Source: Sphingomonas sp. Leaf230 (GTDB lineage: Bacteria; Pseudomonadota; Alphaproteobacteria; Sphingomonadales; Sphingomonadaceae). From it: DNA of 64,000 bases. The notes below the pieces were generated by a model, which saw only the letters and a program-made list of their open reading frames with translations, was not told the origin of the DNA and ran no database searches. The stretch lies in NCBI RefSeq assembly GCF_001421745.1, contig NZ_LMKW01000001.1, positions 672,462 through 736,461 of the forward strand, written 5' to 3'. Positions 44,983 to 53,874 of the stretch are shown here, in pieces; positions within the stretch are counted from its first letter, which is position 1; the number at the start of each line of letters is the position of its first letter. Made by a program: the position numbers and the translations under genes.

Positions 44983-47655
44983 ATGCGCGCCTCATGCCTC
45001 ATCGGTTTCACCGCTCTCCTGCTGTCGTCGACCGCGCATGCAAGTCCGAAGGCGATGACGGAAGCGCCCGCCAAGGTGGCGATCGTCCCCGATGCGAACG
45101 CACCGAAGGGGCGTCTGTCCGATGCGGCGATACCCAAGGCGTATCGTCTCGACTTCACGATTTTGTCCGAGGCTGACCGGTTTTCGGGACATGACGAGAT
45201 CGACGTCACGCTGAAGGCTGCGACAAAATCCCTGTATATTCACGGTCGCGACCTGAAAATTGGCAAGGCGGTCGCGATGATAGGTGGCAAGGCGACCCCG
45301 GCGATCTTCACGCAGGTCGATCAGAGTGGCACAGCGCGGCTGGACTTCGCGAATGTGCTGCCTGCCGGCGCGGCGACGCTGGCGTTCGACTATACGGGCA
45401 GTTTCGGAGACAGCGCCTCCGGCCTGTTCCACGTCAAGGTCGGCGATGCCTGGTACAGCTGGACGCAGTTCGAAAGCATCGATGCACGCGCTGCGTTTCC
45501 CGGGTTCGACGAGCCTGGCTTCAAGACGCCGTTCACCGTGTCGGTCACGACCCATCCAGGTCTGGTCGTGATCGGCAACGCGCCGAAGGTGTCCGTCACG
45601 AAGGTCGCCGGGGGCATGGAGAAGCACCAGCTCGCGGTTACAAAGCCACTGCCGACCTATCTCGTCGCCTTCGATACGGGGCCTTTCGTGCACCAGACCG
45701 GTACGATCCCTGCGACCCCCGAACGGCCAACGCCGATGCCGTATGGCGCCGTCGCGACGCACGCGCAGAAGGACAAGATGGGCTATGTGATGGCGGAGAC
45801 GCCACGCATCGTGTCCCTGCTCGAGCAATATTTCGGCGAGCCGTTCCCATTCCCCAAGCTCGACCAGATCGGCACGCCGATCATGCCGGGCGCGATGGAA
45901 AACGCGGGCGCGGACACCTATGGCGACGGCATCATCTTCCTCTCTCCCGGCGCTACGACGTCCGACAAGCAGGCGTTCGGGATGATCGTCGCGCACGAGC
46001 TCTCGCACCAATGGTTCGGCGACCTCGTCACGCCGGCATGGTGGGACGACATCTGGTTGAACGAAAGCTTCGCCAACTGGATGGGCTATCGCATCGGCAA
46101 CGCCTGGCGGCCCGAGCTTAACATCGGCGTCGGCGCGCTGGATGAGGGCTTCGGCACGATGAACACCGATGCGCTGGAGGTCGGACGCCCGATCCACCAG
46201 CCGATCACCGACAACGGCCAGATCGACTCCGCGTTCGACGGCATCACCTACGGCAAGGGCGGGCAGGTGGTCGCGATGATCGCGGACTATCTCGGGGACG
46301 AGAAGTTCAAGGCGGGCGTCCGCCTTCACCTCAAGCGTCACGCATATGGCAATGCGACCTCCGAGCAGTTCTTCCAGTCGATCTCGGATGCGGCGAAGGA
46401 TCCGCGCGTGCTGTCCGCGCTGAAGTCGTTCGTCGACCAGCAGGGCGTTCCGGTCATCGACGTCCGGCGGCAGGGTAACGGCATCGTCGCATCCCAGTCG
46501 CGCTATGCCTTCCTGGGATCGACTCCGCCTCCGTTGAGCTGGACGATCCCGTTCTGCGTTCGCGTCGGCGCGGCGAAGCAATGCGCGCTGCTCGACAAGA
46601 CCACGACGTCGATCGCTGCTCCCGCCTCGGGCCTAATAATGCCGAACGTCGGTGGTGCGGGCTATTACCGTTTCGACATGGCGCCGGCGGACTGGCAGGC
46701 GTTGATCGCGGCTTCGGGCACGTTGTCCCCGGGCGAGGCGCTCGCCACCACCGACAGTCTGTGGGCTGCGTTCCGCGCTGGTAAGGCGCCAGCCGCATGG
46801 CTGTTCGCGGAAGCGCGTGCGGTCGCGGCAAATCCGGACTCGACCGCCAGCATCGACGGCGGCCGGCGAATTGCCGGTTTGCGCTCGCGGGGGCTGATCT
46901 CGGCCGCTTCGTTACCTGCCTACCGCGTACTGTTGGCCTCGATCTATACACCGCGCCTGACTGCGCTTGGTTTCAACCCAGCCGCGGGCGCCTATGCAAA
47001 GGATGATCCAGGCCGGCAGAACCTACGCCACGAACTGGTCAACCTCGTCGCGGACGATGCGCGCGATCCGGCTGTCCGCAACACGCTGAAGGTGGCGGGA
47101 AAAAAATACCTGGCGGGCGACACCGCGGCGCTTGATTCCGGCTTTCTCGGAGCTGCATTGACCGTGGTAGCAGAGGAGGGCGGTCTGCCTGCTACTAAGA
47201 TGCTGGTCGACAAGGCGTTATCGAGCGAGGACCCGGGCTTCCGCCAGGCTGCTCTCGGTGCCGCTGCGTCCAGTGGGCGGTCCGACGCCGCCAATTATCT
47301 CCTGTCGCTCGAAGATAAACGGATGCGGAGCTATGACAGGATCGGGCTGATCTTCGGTGTCGCCGGCAATGCGGAAACGCGCGATCTCGGCATCGACTGG
47401 ATCCTGACGAACTACGACAAGCTTCTCGCCGGTGGCAACGGCATCTTCATTACCAGCCGCCTGCCGCAGGCGCTCGCCGTCCAGTGCGGTGCCGATCAGG
47501 CGGACCGGATCGATGCCAAGGTCGGCGCCTCGATCCGCAAGGCTAACGTCGGATTGCTCAACTACGAGCGTACGCTGGAGAGCATTCGCCATTGCGGTGT
47601 ATTGCGGCAGGCGAAGTCCACGGAGATCGCAGCGGCCCTTGCCAACGCGAGGTAG
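44983..47655 (+). CDS. Secreted M1-family zinc aminopeptidase
   Basis: An 890-residue exported metallopeptidase that removes N-terminal residues. The signal peptide is MRASCLIGFTALLLSSTAHA. The M1 signatures are GAMENAG (304-310, substrate N-terminus recognition) and HELSHQWFGDLV with zinc ligands His338 and His342, plus Glu361 in WLNESFANW, giving HEXXH-X18-E. An N-terminal beta-sandwich and a C-terminal ERAP1-like helical domain (to 890) complete the fold. It is divergent to a Pls-type synthetase. In Streptomyces the polylysine-degrading enzyme is, to my recollection, also an M1-type peptidase, so a role on the product is possible. A good terminator follows. Confidence 0.93.
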   Translation: MRASCLIGFTALLLSSTAHASPKAMTEAPAKVAIVPDANAPKGRLSDAAIPKAYRLDFTILSEADRFSGHDEIDVTLKAATKSLYIHGRDLKIGKAVAMIGGKATPAIFTQVDQSGTARLDFANVLPAGAATLAFDYTGSFGDSASGLFHVKVGDAWYSWTQFESIDARAAFPGFDEPGFKTPFTVSVTTHPGLVVIGNAPKVSVTKVAGGMEKHQLAVTKPLPTYLVAFDTGPFVHQTGTIPATPERPTPMPYGAVATHAQKDKMGYVMAETPRIVSLLEQYFGEPFPFPKLDQIGTPIMPGAMENAGADTYGDGIIFLSPGATTSDKQAFGMIVAHELSHQWFGDLVTPAWWDDIWLNESFANWMGYRIGNAWRPELNIGVGALDEGFGTMNTDALEVGRPIHQPITDNGQIDSAFDGITYGKGGQVVAMIADYLGDEKFKAGVRLHLKRHAYGNATSEQFFQSISDAAKDPRVLSALKSFVDQQGVPVIDVRRQGNGIVASQSRYAFLGSTPPPLSWTIPFCVRVGAAKQCALLDKTTTSIAAPASGLIMPNVGGAGYYRFDMAPADWQALIAASGTLSPGEALATTDSLWAAFRAGKAPAAWLFAEARAVAANPDSTASIDGGRRIAGLRSRGLISAASLPAYRVLLASIYTPRLTALGFNPAAGAYAKDDPGRQNLRHELVNLVADDARDPAVRNTLKVAGKKYLAGDTAALDSGFLGAALTVVAEEGGLPATKMLVDKALSSEDPGFRQAALGAAASSGRSDAANYLLSLEDKRMRSYDRIGLIFGVAGNAETRDLGIDWILTNYDKLLAGGNGIFITSRLPQALAVQCGADQADRIDAKVGASIRKANVGLLNYERTLESIRHCGVLRQAKSTEIAAALANAR

Positions 47656-47671
47656 CGCGCAAAGATGGGGA

Positions 47672-47707
47672 CTGAGGCAGCGCGGCGTGGCTCTGCCTCA
47701 GCCTTTT
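47672..47707 (+). terminator. Intrinsic terminator after the M1 peptidase gene
   Basis: CTGAGGCAG (47672-47680) and CTGCCTCAG (47693-47701) form a perfect 9-bp stem with a 12-nt loop. CCTTTT follows at 47702-47707. The start is 17 nt after the stop codon. This is the clearest intrinsic terminator in the window. Confidence 0.75.
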
Positions 47708-47924
47708 CATATGCCGGACGATGCCTTCGATACGGTATCGTGCCGGATCGATGGCATCGTCATTGCAGCGTTCACCGTTGAACCGCGTACGCTGAGCCAG
47801 GGATGAGTGACCAGTAGGGCGTCTTCATCAAACGTAAGCTGTTCGGGCTACCGAGACGCCGAGGAACACCTCGGAATCAACCAATACGCCTTACACAATA
47901 CTCAGATCGATAATACACATTATG
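47708..47924. other. Gene-free gap with an AT-rich patch
   Basis: No gene is supported here. A 6-bp hairpin (CCGAGG-AACA-CCTCGG, 47859-47874) lies past the end of the minus-strand gene and could help terminate it. The stretch 47880-47935 is strikingly AT-rich for this genome (for example TAATACACATTATGTTAAAT). A 31-codon frame starting at 47710 has no recognisable product. Confidence 0.5.
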
Positions 47925-48518
47925 TTAAATATGGGGTGGTGGTGGCGAGAGGATCAGCGTCTTTCCAACGACCCGCCACGAACCCAGCCGCGACAGGAAG
48001 TTCATGCCGAGGATGTCCGTCTCTTCGAAGGCCGGCGACGTCACGATTCCCAGGTCGGTCATGACGATATTTCCGACGGCTACGCGTTTCGCAGTCGCCG
48101 ACCGTGCGGTGACCTGGCCGTTGGCGGTTGACAGAATTACGGGAAACGGACTTTCGGTCAGGTCGAGGCCCGCCGCCTTGGCGGTCTGCATCGACAGTGC
48201 CGTCGTCGTGGCGCCGCTATCGATCAGCATGCGTCGACCGACTCCGTTGATCTCCACGTTCGCCCAGAAATGACCGTCGTCTGCCATGCGTATGCGCGTT
48301 TCCGTTCCGCTAACCTGTTGATCGTCGAACATCGCAATGACGCCGGACAGTCGATCTCGTTGGCTCGCAATCAGGAGACCGACGGCGAAGATGCCTATCC
48401 ATGCCAGCGCCATCTTGAGCATCGGCCTGACAGCGCTTCGCCGCGCAACCAGCGCCGACAGCGGCAGGATCAGCATCACGGCGTACAGCGCGAACTGGGC
48501 TGCACGGTCTGCGGTCAT
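47925..48518 (-). CDS. Membrane-anchored retropepsin-like aspartic protease
   Basis: A 197-residue clan AA aspartic protease of the TIGR02281-like kind. Two hydrophobic helices are at the N-terminus (FALYAVMLILPLSALVA, MALAWIGIFAVGLLIA). A single retropepsin domain follows with the active-site loop MLIDSGATTTALS (about 97) and FEETDILGMNFLSRLGSWRV near the C-terminus. Because there is one DSG per chain it should act as a dimer, probably in the periplasm. Its ATG overlaps the metallo-hydrolase stop by 4 nt. The natural substrate of the family is unknown to me. Confidence 0.85.
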   Translation of the reverse strand: MTADRAAQFALYAVMLILPLSALVARRSAVRPMLKMALAWIGIFAVGLLIASQRDRLSGVIAMFDDQQVSGTETRIRMADDGHFWANVEINGVGRRMLIDSGATTTALSMQTAKAAGLDLTESPFPVILSTANGQVTARSATAKRVAVGNIVMTDLGIVTSPAFEETDILGMNFLSRLGSWRVVGKTLILSPPPPHI

Positions 48519-49279
48519 GCGTCGAGCACGAGCCCGTCATAACCAGGCTCGACACCCTTCGGAAGTTCGGCGACCAAGCTCGCATAATCCATGCTGTGGT
48601 CCATGTGGATGAGCGCGGTTCGCCCCGGCCGCAGTCGGTCGACCCATCCAAGGACGGCTGGTAACTCCATATGAGTTGGATGCGGTCGTCGTCGCAACGC
48701 ATCGACGACCCAGACGTCGAGCCCCTCGTAAAGCTTGGTCATATCGTCGGTCATGATATTGAAATCGGTGGCATATCCGATCGAAGTGCCACCCGCGTCG
48801 AACCGCAATCCAGCCGCGTGGATGTTACCGTGAGGTTGATCGGTAACACGAACTTCGATCCCGCCTATCGTCAGCCGATTGGGTAGCGTTTCTGCCGCGA
48901 TCGTCGGCGGGTAGCCGGCTCGGCCATGGAATGCATAGGTGAAACGTGCGTCCAGCGCTGCGAGCGTGTGGGGTCGCGCATAGCCACGTACCGGCGTTCC
49001 CGCAGCGTGGTAGAGTTGGCGCAGATCGTCGATACCGTGGCAGTGATCCGCGTGATCGTGCGTCCAGATAACGGCGTCGACCCGGTCGACGTCGGCCGCA
49101 AGAAGTTGCTCGCGCATGTCCGGGCTCGTGTCGATCAGGATGCGCGTACCATCATGCTCGATCATCGCGGACGCGCGCGTGCGACGGTTGCGTGGTTCGG
49201 CAGGGTCGCAGTCGCCCCAGTCGTTGCCGATCCGCGGGACGCCGGACGACGTGCCCGATCCGAGGATCGTAATCCTCAT
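48515..49279 (-). CDS. Metallo-beta-lactamase-fold hydrolase (PhnP-like)
   Basis: A 254-residue MBL-fold hydrolase. The metal motif is WTHDHADHCHGIDDLRQLY (HxHxDH). Later ligand positions are in FDAGGTSIGYATDF and ALIHMDHSMDY, and ITILGSGTSSGVPRIG at the start is typical of the PhnP/lipoate-metal-hydrolase group. PhnP itself is a cyclic phosphodiesterase, but outside phn operons the substrate is open. The gene is coupled to tatD (ATGA) and to the protease gene, an order that recurs behind metG in alphaproteobacteria. Confidence 0.88.
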   Translation of the reverse strand: MRITILGSGTSSGVPRIGNDWGDCDPAEPRNRRTRASAMIEHDGTRILIDTSPDMREQLLAADVDRVDAVIWTHDHADHCHGIDDLRQLYHAAGTPVRGYARPHTLAALDARFTYAFHGRAGYPPTIAAETLPNRLTIGGIEVRVTDQPHGNIHAAGLRFDAGGTSIGYATDFNIMTDDMTKLYEGLDVWVVDALRRRPHPTHMELPAVLGWVDRLRPGRTALIHMDHSMDYASLVAELPKGVEPGYDGLVLDA

Positions 49280-50052
49280 GCGCGCGTCTTGCCGAACAGC
49301 GTGTGGAAGTTCTCGGCCGTACGACGCGATAATTCCTCGACATCCTCACCGCGCAAGTCGGCCAGGAATTTCGCCGTGTCGGCGACGAAGCCGGGCTCTC
49401 CGGTCTTGCCACGATGCGGTACAGGCGCGAGAAACGGTGCGTCGGTCTCGATCAGAAGTCGCTCGATAGGCAAGCGCGCGGCCGTCTCTTGCAGATCACG
49501 TGCGTTCTTGAAGGTGACGATCCCCGATATCGAGATATAAAGGCCCATGTCCAATGCCTTGTCGGCGAAAGCTCCGCTCGCGGTAAAACAGTGGATGACG
49601 CCGGGATAGGCCCCCTTCCCCATTTCCTCGGCCATGATTGCCGCGGTATCGTCCTCGGCATCGCGGGTATGGACGACGATCGGCAACCCGGTCTCGCGCG
49701 ATGCCGTTATGTGTGCGCGAAAGCTCGCTTGCTGGCGGGCGCGATCCGACGTGTCGCGGAAATAGTCCAGGCCACTTTCACCCAATCCTACCACGCGAGG
49801 ATGACGTGCCCGCTCGATCAACTTGGCAGCATCGACATCGGGATAGGTGTCGGCCTCGTTCGGATGGATGCCGATGGTTGCCCAGACGTCGGGCTCGCGC
49901 TCGGCGGTCGCGACGATATCATCCCACTCGCTCTCACGGGTCGAGATGTTGAGCATCGCCGTCACGCCCCGCGCTCGCGCCCGGGCAAGTACGGCTTGCT
50001 GATCCTCGACGAGCCCCTTGTAGTTGAGGTGGCAATGGCTGTCGGCGAGCAT
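49276..50052 (-). CDS. tatD: TatD-family metal-dependent hydrolase
   Basis: A 258-residue TIM-barrel hydrolase of the TatD family; members act as 3'-5' nucleases on DNA or RNA and as D-aminoacyl-tRNA deacylases in different studies. Metal-binding motifs are LADSHCHLNY (N-terminal HxH), VGLGESGLDYF (Glu), PIVVHTRDAEDD and VIHCFTASG, and LIETDAPFLAPVPHRGK (Asp). The start shares one base with the metG stop (TGATG). It is placed between metG and the MBL gene as in many alphaproteobacteria. Confidence 0.93.
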   Translation of the reverse strand: MLADSHCHLNYKGLVEDQQAVLARARARGVTAMLNISTRESEWDDIVATAEREPDVWATIGIHPNEADTYPDVDAAKLIERARHPRVVGLGESGLDYFRDTSDRARQQASFRAHITASRETGLPIVVHTRDAEDDTAAIMAEEMGKGAYPGVIHCFTASGAFADKALDMGLYISISGIVTFKNARDLQETAARLPIERLLIETDAPFLAPVPHRGKTGEPGFVADTAKFLADLRGEDVEELSRRTAENFHTLFGKTRA

Positions 50053-51599
50053 CAGGCCTCCGCGGGCAGTTCGAGACGGGGGAAGACGGGGGATGGTGGC
50101 GTAATTCGGAAGTCGGACGCAGCCACCCGGTCGTACCAGCGATCATCGTCGATCGCGGCATGATCGCGCTCGACCGCGCCGATTTGATCGAGCACTTTAC
50201 CGGCGGAGTCCGGCACGACCGGCAGGATCGCGATCGCCAGCATGCGGATCGCGCGCACCAGCGTGCGCAAGACGGCGTGCATCCGGTCGGGATCGGTCTT
50301 GCGCAGTGCCCAGGGCGCCTGCGCGTCGATATACTGGTTGCAGGCGAACACGCCACGCATCCAGGCCTCGATACCCTGCGACAAGGCCAGATCGGTAAAG
50401 CCTGCCTTGAAGCCGGCACACGCGACGATGACCTCCTCGATCAACATGCCGTCCGCCTCCTGGCCCGTACCCACAGAGGGAAACACGCCTTCCAAGTTCT
50501 TGGCGATGAACGACAAAGTCCGCTGCGCCAGATTGCCGAAGCTGTTCGCCAGTTCGGCGTTCACACGGGTCACGATCGCCTCGGGAGAATAGCTCCCGTC
50601 CTGACCGAAGCTAACCTCCCGCAAGAAGAAATACCGCAGGGCGTCGACGCCGAACGCGTTCGCCAACGCCATCGGATCGACGACGTTGCCGACTGACTTG
50701 GACATTTTTTCGCCGCGTGTGAGCAGGAAGCCGTGACCAAACACGCTTTTCGGCAGCGGAATGTTCGCGGACAACAGGAACGCGGGCCAGTACACCGCGT
50801 GGAACCGGACGATATCCTTGCCGATCAGATGGATATCGGCGGGCCAGAACTTCGCCTTGTCGCCCGTCATGTCGGGATAGCCGATACCGGTCAGGTAGTT
50901 CGTCAGCGCGTCGACCCACACATACATGACGTGCCCGGGGCTGTCGGGTACCGGCACGCCCCAGTCGAAGCTGGTACGCGACACCGACAGATCCTTCAGA
51001 CCACCCTCGACGAAGCGCATCACCTCGTTGCGGCGGCTTTCGGGGCGGATAAAGTCCGGGTTGGCGGCGTAGAGATCGAGCAGGGGCTGCTGGTATTTCG
51101 ACAGACGAAAGAACCACGTTTCCTCGGCGGTCCATTCGACCGGCGTACCTTGCGGCGAACGGCGATCGTCGCCCTCCCCGGTCAGTTCCGATTCATCGTA
51201 GAACGCCTCGTCGCGAACCGAATACCAGCCCTCGTAGCGATCGAGATACAGATCGCCCGAGTCCGCCATAGCCTGCCAGATCGCACGGCTGGCGGCGTAG
51301 TGATCCGTGTCCACGGTACGAATGAAACGGTCATAGGAGATGCCAAGACGATCGGCCATCACGCTGAAATGCGACGACATCTCGTCTGCGAACGCGCGTA
51401 CCGGAATGCCCCGGTCGCGCGCGGCCTGCGCCATCTTCAGACCATGCTCGTCGGTACCGGTCTGGAACAGCACGTCGCGTCCCGCTTGACGCTGGAACCG
51501 GGCGATCGCGTCGGCGGCGATCATCTCATAGGCATGGCCGATATGCGGACGGCCATTGGGATAGTGGATCGCGGTGGTGATATAAAAGGGGTCAGCCAT
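50052..51599 (-). CDS. metG: Methionyl-tRNA synthetase
   Basis: A class I synthetase of 515 residues, the short form lacking the C-terminal tRNA-binding appendix. The ATP signatures are PNGRPHIGHAYEM (HIGH) and RGEKMSKSVGNVVDP (KMSKS). The connective-peptide segment EGWYSVRDEAFYDESEL has no cysteine pairs, so the zinc knuckle of E. coli MetG is absent, as is common for this subgroup. The helical anticodon domain begins near GNLAQRTLSFI. It lies 79 nt after the start of holB in transcriptional order, and that gap holds nothing recognisable. Confidence 0.97.
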   Translation of the reverse strand: MADPFYITTAIHYPNGRPHIGHAYEMIAADAIARFQRQAGRDVLFQTGTDEHGLKMAQAARDRGIPVRAFADEMSSHFSVMADRLGISYDRFIRTVDTDHYAASRAIWQAMADSGDLYLDRYEGWYSVRDEAFYDESELTGEGDDRRSPQGTPVEWTAEETWFFRLSKYQQPLLDLYAANPDFIRPESRRNEVMRFVEGGLKDLSVSRTSFDWGVPVPDSPGHVMYVWVDALTNYLTGIGYPDMTGDKAKFWPADIHLIGKDIVRFHAVYWPAFLLSANIPLPKSVFGHGFLLTRGEKMSKSVGNVVDPMALANAFGVDALRYFFLREVSFGQDGSYSPEAIVTRVNAELANSFGNLAQRTLSFIAKNLEGVFPSVGTGQEADGMLIEEVIVACAGFKAGFTDLALSQGIEAWMRGVFACNQYIDAQAPWALRKTDPDRMHAVLRTLVRAIRMLAIAILPVVPDSAGKVLDQIGAVERDHAAIDDDRWYDRVAASDFRITPPSPVFPRLELPAEA

Positions 51600-51678
51600 G
51601 CCGCGCTCCTAGAGCATCGGTCCGATCAGGTGAAGCCCGCGCTATAGCCCGGCCGGTATGCTTGGACGATTCCGCTGC

Positions 51679-52656
51679 TTACTGGCGCAGTGACGCGACG
51701 ATCCCGGCCATTTCGAAGACGGTCGCCTGCGCATCCAGCGAAAGTCCAACCGCCGCGCCAGCAAGATCGCGCGCAGCCGCATGGGCATCGAGCGCGGTAC
51801 GCAAAGCGGGTCCGGATCGCGTGCGCGCCTGGTCCGCAACAAAGGCTTGCGCGCGGTCCAGGAACGCCTCGTATCGCGGTTGCGACGTCTTGCTCCCCAG
51901 CGCTTTTGCCAATTTCAGTCGCCGGCCATTATCACGGTCACCGTCGCGCGCGATCTCGGCAAGCGCGCTGTCGATGCCGGCGATGTCCAGGCCGGCATAG
52001 CGTAGCGCCCTGCCCGGTGCCCCGTCGCTGGCACGGACAAGCGCGGCGACCTCTTCGTCATCCGCTTCGGGGCGGAGTGCGCGGATCGCCTTCGTCACCT
52101 CGTCTTGACCCAGTGCTTCGAACCGCAGCAATCGGCACCGTGAGCGGATCGTCGGCAACAATCGCCCGGGGGCGTGGCTGACGAGCAGGAAGATCGTTCC
52201 GGCGGGCGGTTCCTCGAGGTTCTTGAGCAACGCATTGGCACCGCCGCGTTCGAGATCGTCGATCGCATCGATCACTACCACGCGGCGTGCACTCATTGAC
52301 GGCGTCGTCGCGAACAGCGGCTGGAGCGTGCGGACCTGTGCGATGGTGATGCTTCGCGCCAGGTCCTGATCGGGTTTCTCCGGATCCTTTGGAAGACGCG
52401 CGAGCAAACGGTAGTCCGGGTGGGACCCCGCCTCGATCAACGACCGCGTGCGGTCGCCCTGCGGCACGTCGAACCCGGCTGGAGCGGCATCGGGATTGGC
52501 GCCGTCAGCCAGCATCCGCATCGCCGCCAGCCGCGCGAAACTCGCCTTGCCGACGCCTTGCGGTCCGGTCAGCAGCCAGGCGTGATGCAGCGCGCCGCCA
52601 CGCATCGCCGCAAGAAAAGCGGACTGCGCGGCGGCGTTGCCGAATATCTCAGTCAT
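51679..52656 (-). CDS. holB: DNA polymerase III delta-prime subunit
   Basis: HolB is the stator of the clamp loader. The 325-residue protein has an AAA+ core: Walker A LTGPQGVGKASFARLAA (about 28-44), DAIDDLERGGANALLKNLEEPPAGTIFLLVSH (the SRC-type region) and PGRLLPTIRSRCRLLRF (SRC motif). The zinc module seen in DnaX-like relatives is not evident. It is 28 nt downstream of dacC in transcriptional order. The thymidylate kinase gene tmk, which in many alphaproteobacteria sits between dac and holB, is absent here. Confidence 0.92.
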   Translation of the reverse strand: MTEIFGNAAAQSAFLAAMRGGALHHAWLLTGPQGVGKASFARLAAMRMLADGANPDAAPAGFDVPQGDRTRSLIEAGSHPDYRLLARLPKDPEKPDQDLARSITIAQVRTLQPLFATTPSMSARRVVVIDAIDDLERGGANALLKNLEEPPAGTIFLLVSHAPGRLLPTIRSRCRLLRFEALGQDEVTKAIRALRPEADDEEVAALVRASDGAPGRALRYAGLDIAGIDSALAEIARDGDRDNGRRLKLAKALGSKTSQPRYEAFLDRAQAFVADQARTRSGPALRTALDAHAAARDLAGAAVGLSLDAQATVFEMAGIVASLRQ

Positions 52657-52684
52657 GCCTGTCGCGCGTCCGGGACATGCATCG

Positions 52685-53848
52685 TCATCCGAAGAACCCG
52701 GTCAGGCCTGCCCAGGCACGACCGAAGAAGCCGGCTACGGCGACATCCTTGTCTGCGACGAGCGGCATGCGCTGCTGCAGGCCGTCCGACGTCGTTACGA
52801 CGAGATCCGCAATGTGCTGGCCAGCCTTGATCGGCGCCTTGATCGGGCCCTCGTACACGACCTTGGCGGTAAGGTTCGGCGAGGTACCGGCGGGCAGCGT
52901 CACGGTCAGCGCCTTTGGCGCGACGAGACCGACCGACGAGGCATCGCCGAGCTGGACCGCTGCGGTCTCGACCTTCTTGCCCTTGGCGACGATCGGCTTC
53001 GACTGCCATGCGCGAAAGCCCCACTCCATGAACCGCACTGATTCTTCTGCGCGCTGCCCCGCGCTTGTCAGGCCGGCGACGACCATGACCAGGCGACGCC
53101 CGTTTTGCACGGCCGAGCCGGTGAAGCCGTAGCCTGCCTCCTCGGTATGCCCGGTCTTCAAGCCATCGGCACCGGCGACACGACCAAGGATCGGATCGCG
53201 GTTTGCCTGGGTGATGGCGCTGCCGCCCATCGTCTTGCCCCAGGTGAAGTCGCGCTTCGAGTAGAACTGCTTGTAGAGGTCTGGATAATTGTTGATCGTC
53301 GCGGCGGCGAGTTCGGCAAGGTCATGTGCAGTGACGTAGGTGACGCCATTGTCGGGCCAACCGTTCGCGGTACCGAAATGGCTGTCCTTGAGGCCGAGTT
53401 CGGCTGCCTTGCGGTTCATCCGTTCTGTGAAGGCCTGCTCCGAACCGGAAATCCCTTCGGCAAGCACGATGCACGCGTCGTTACCCGATAGCGTGACAAT
53501 ACCGTAAAGCAGGTTGGCGACGCTGACGTTCTCACCGGACGACAGGAACATCGTCGAACCCGCAGTCGGGCCATGCCATTTCGCCCAGGTCTCGGGGCGC
53601 ACGGTCATCATCTGGTCGAGCTTCAACTCGCCCTTCTTGACCATGTCGAACGCGACATAGACCGTCATCATCTTGGCGAGCGACGCCGGTGGCATGCGGC
53701 GGTCGGCATCACGCGAGAACAACACCGCGCCGGAGGACAGGTCTTCCATGTACGCGATCGGTGCGGCGGTCTGGAACTGCGGCGCAGCGGCGATGGACGG
53801 ATGCGCCAGCGCGAGGGCGGCAAGCGGTGCGACGATCAGCTTCTTCAT
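52685..53848 (-). CDS. dacC: D-alanyl-D-alanine carboxypeptidase (PBP5/6 type)
   Basis: This periplasmic enzyme trims the terminal D-Ala of peptidoglycan stem peptides. The 387-residue protein has the signal MKKLIVAPLAALALAHPSIAA. The active-site SxxK is in PPASLAKMM, SxN in LSGNDACIVL, and KTG in LKTGHTEEAGYGFTG. A C-terminal beta domain and a final short amphipathic helix (VAGFFGRAWAGLTGFFG) that would tether it to the membrane follow. Start ATG 53848 is used; an extension to 53866 adds only a few residues. rlpA and mltB precede it. Confidence 0.94.
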   Translation of the reverse strand: MKKLIVAPLAALALAHPSIAAAPQFQTAAPIAYMEDLSSGAVLFSRDADRRMPPASLAKMMTVYVAFDMVKKGELKLDQMMTVRPETWAKWHGPTAGSTMFLSSGENVSVANLLYGIVTLSGNDACIVLAEGISGSEQAFTERMNRKAAELGLKDSHFGTANGWPDNGVTYVTAHDLAELAAATINNYPDLYKQFYSKRDFTWGKTMGGSAITQANRDPILGRVAGADGLKTGHTEEAGYGFTGSAVQNGRRLVMVVAGLTSAGQRAEESVRFMEWGFRAWQSKPIVAKGKKVETAAVQLGDASSVGLVAPKALTVTLPAGTSPNLTAKVVYEGPIKAPIKAGQHIADLVVTTSDGLQQRMPLVADKDVAVAGFFGRAWAGLTGFFG

Positions 53849-53874
53849 GGGGTATTCCGTGAGCAAAAGGGAAC

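Noticed and set aside
47710..47806. 31-codon frame after the M1 peptidase gene
   Set aside because: It overlaps the end of the terminator tail region, has no good ribosome-binding site, and shows no recognisable pattern.
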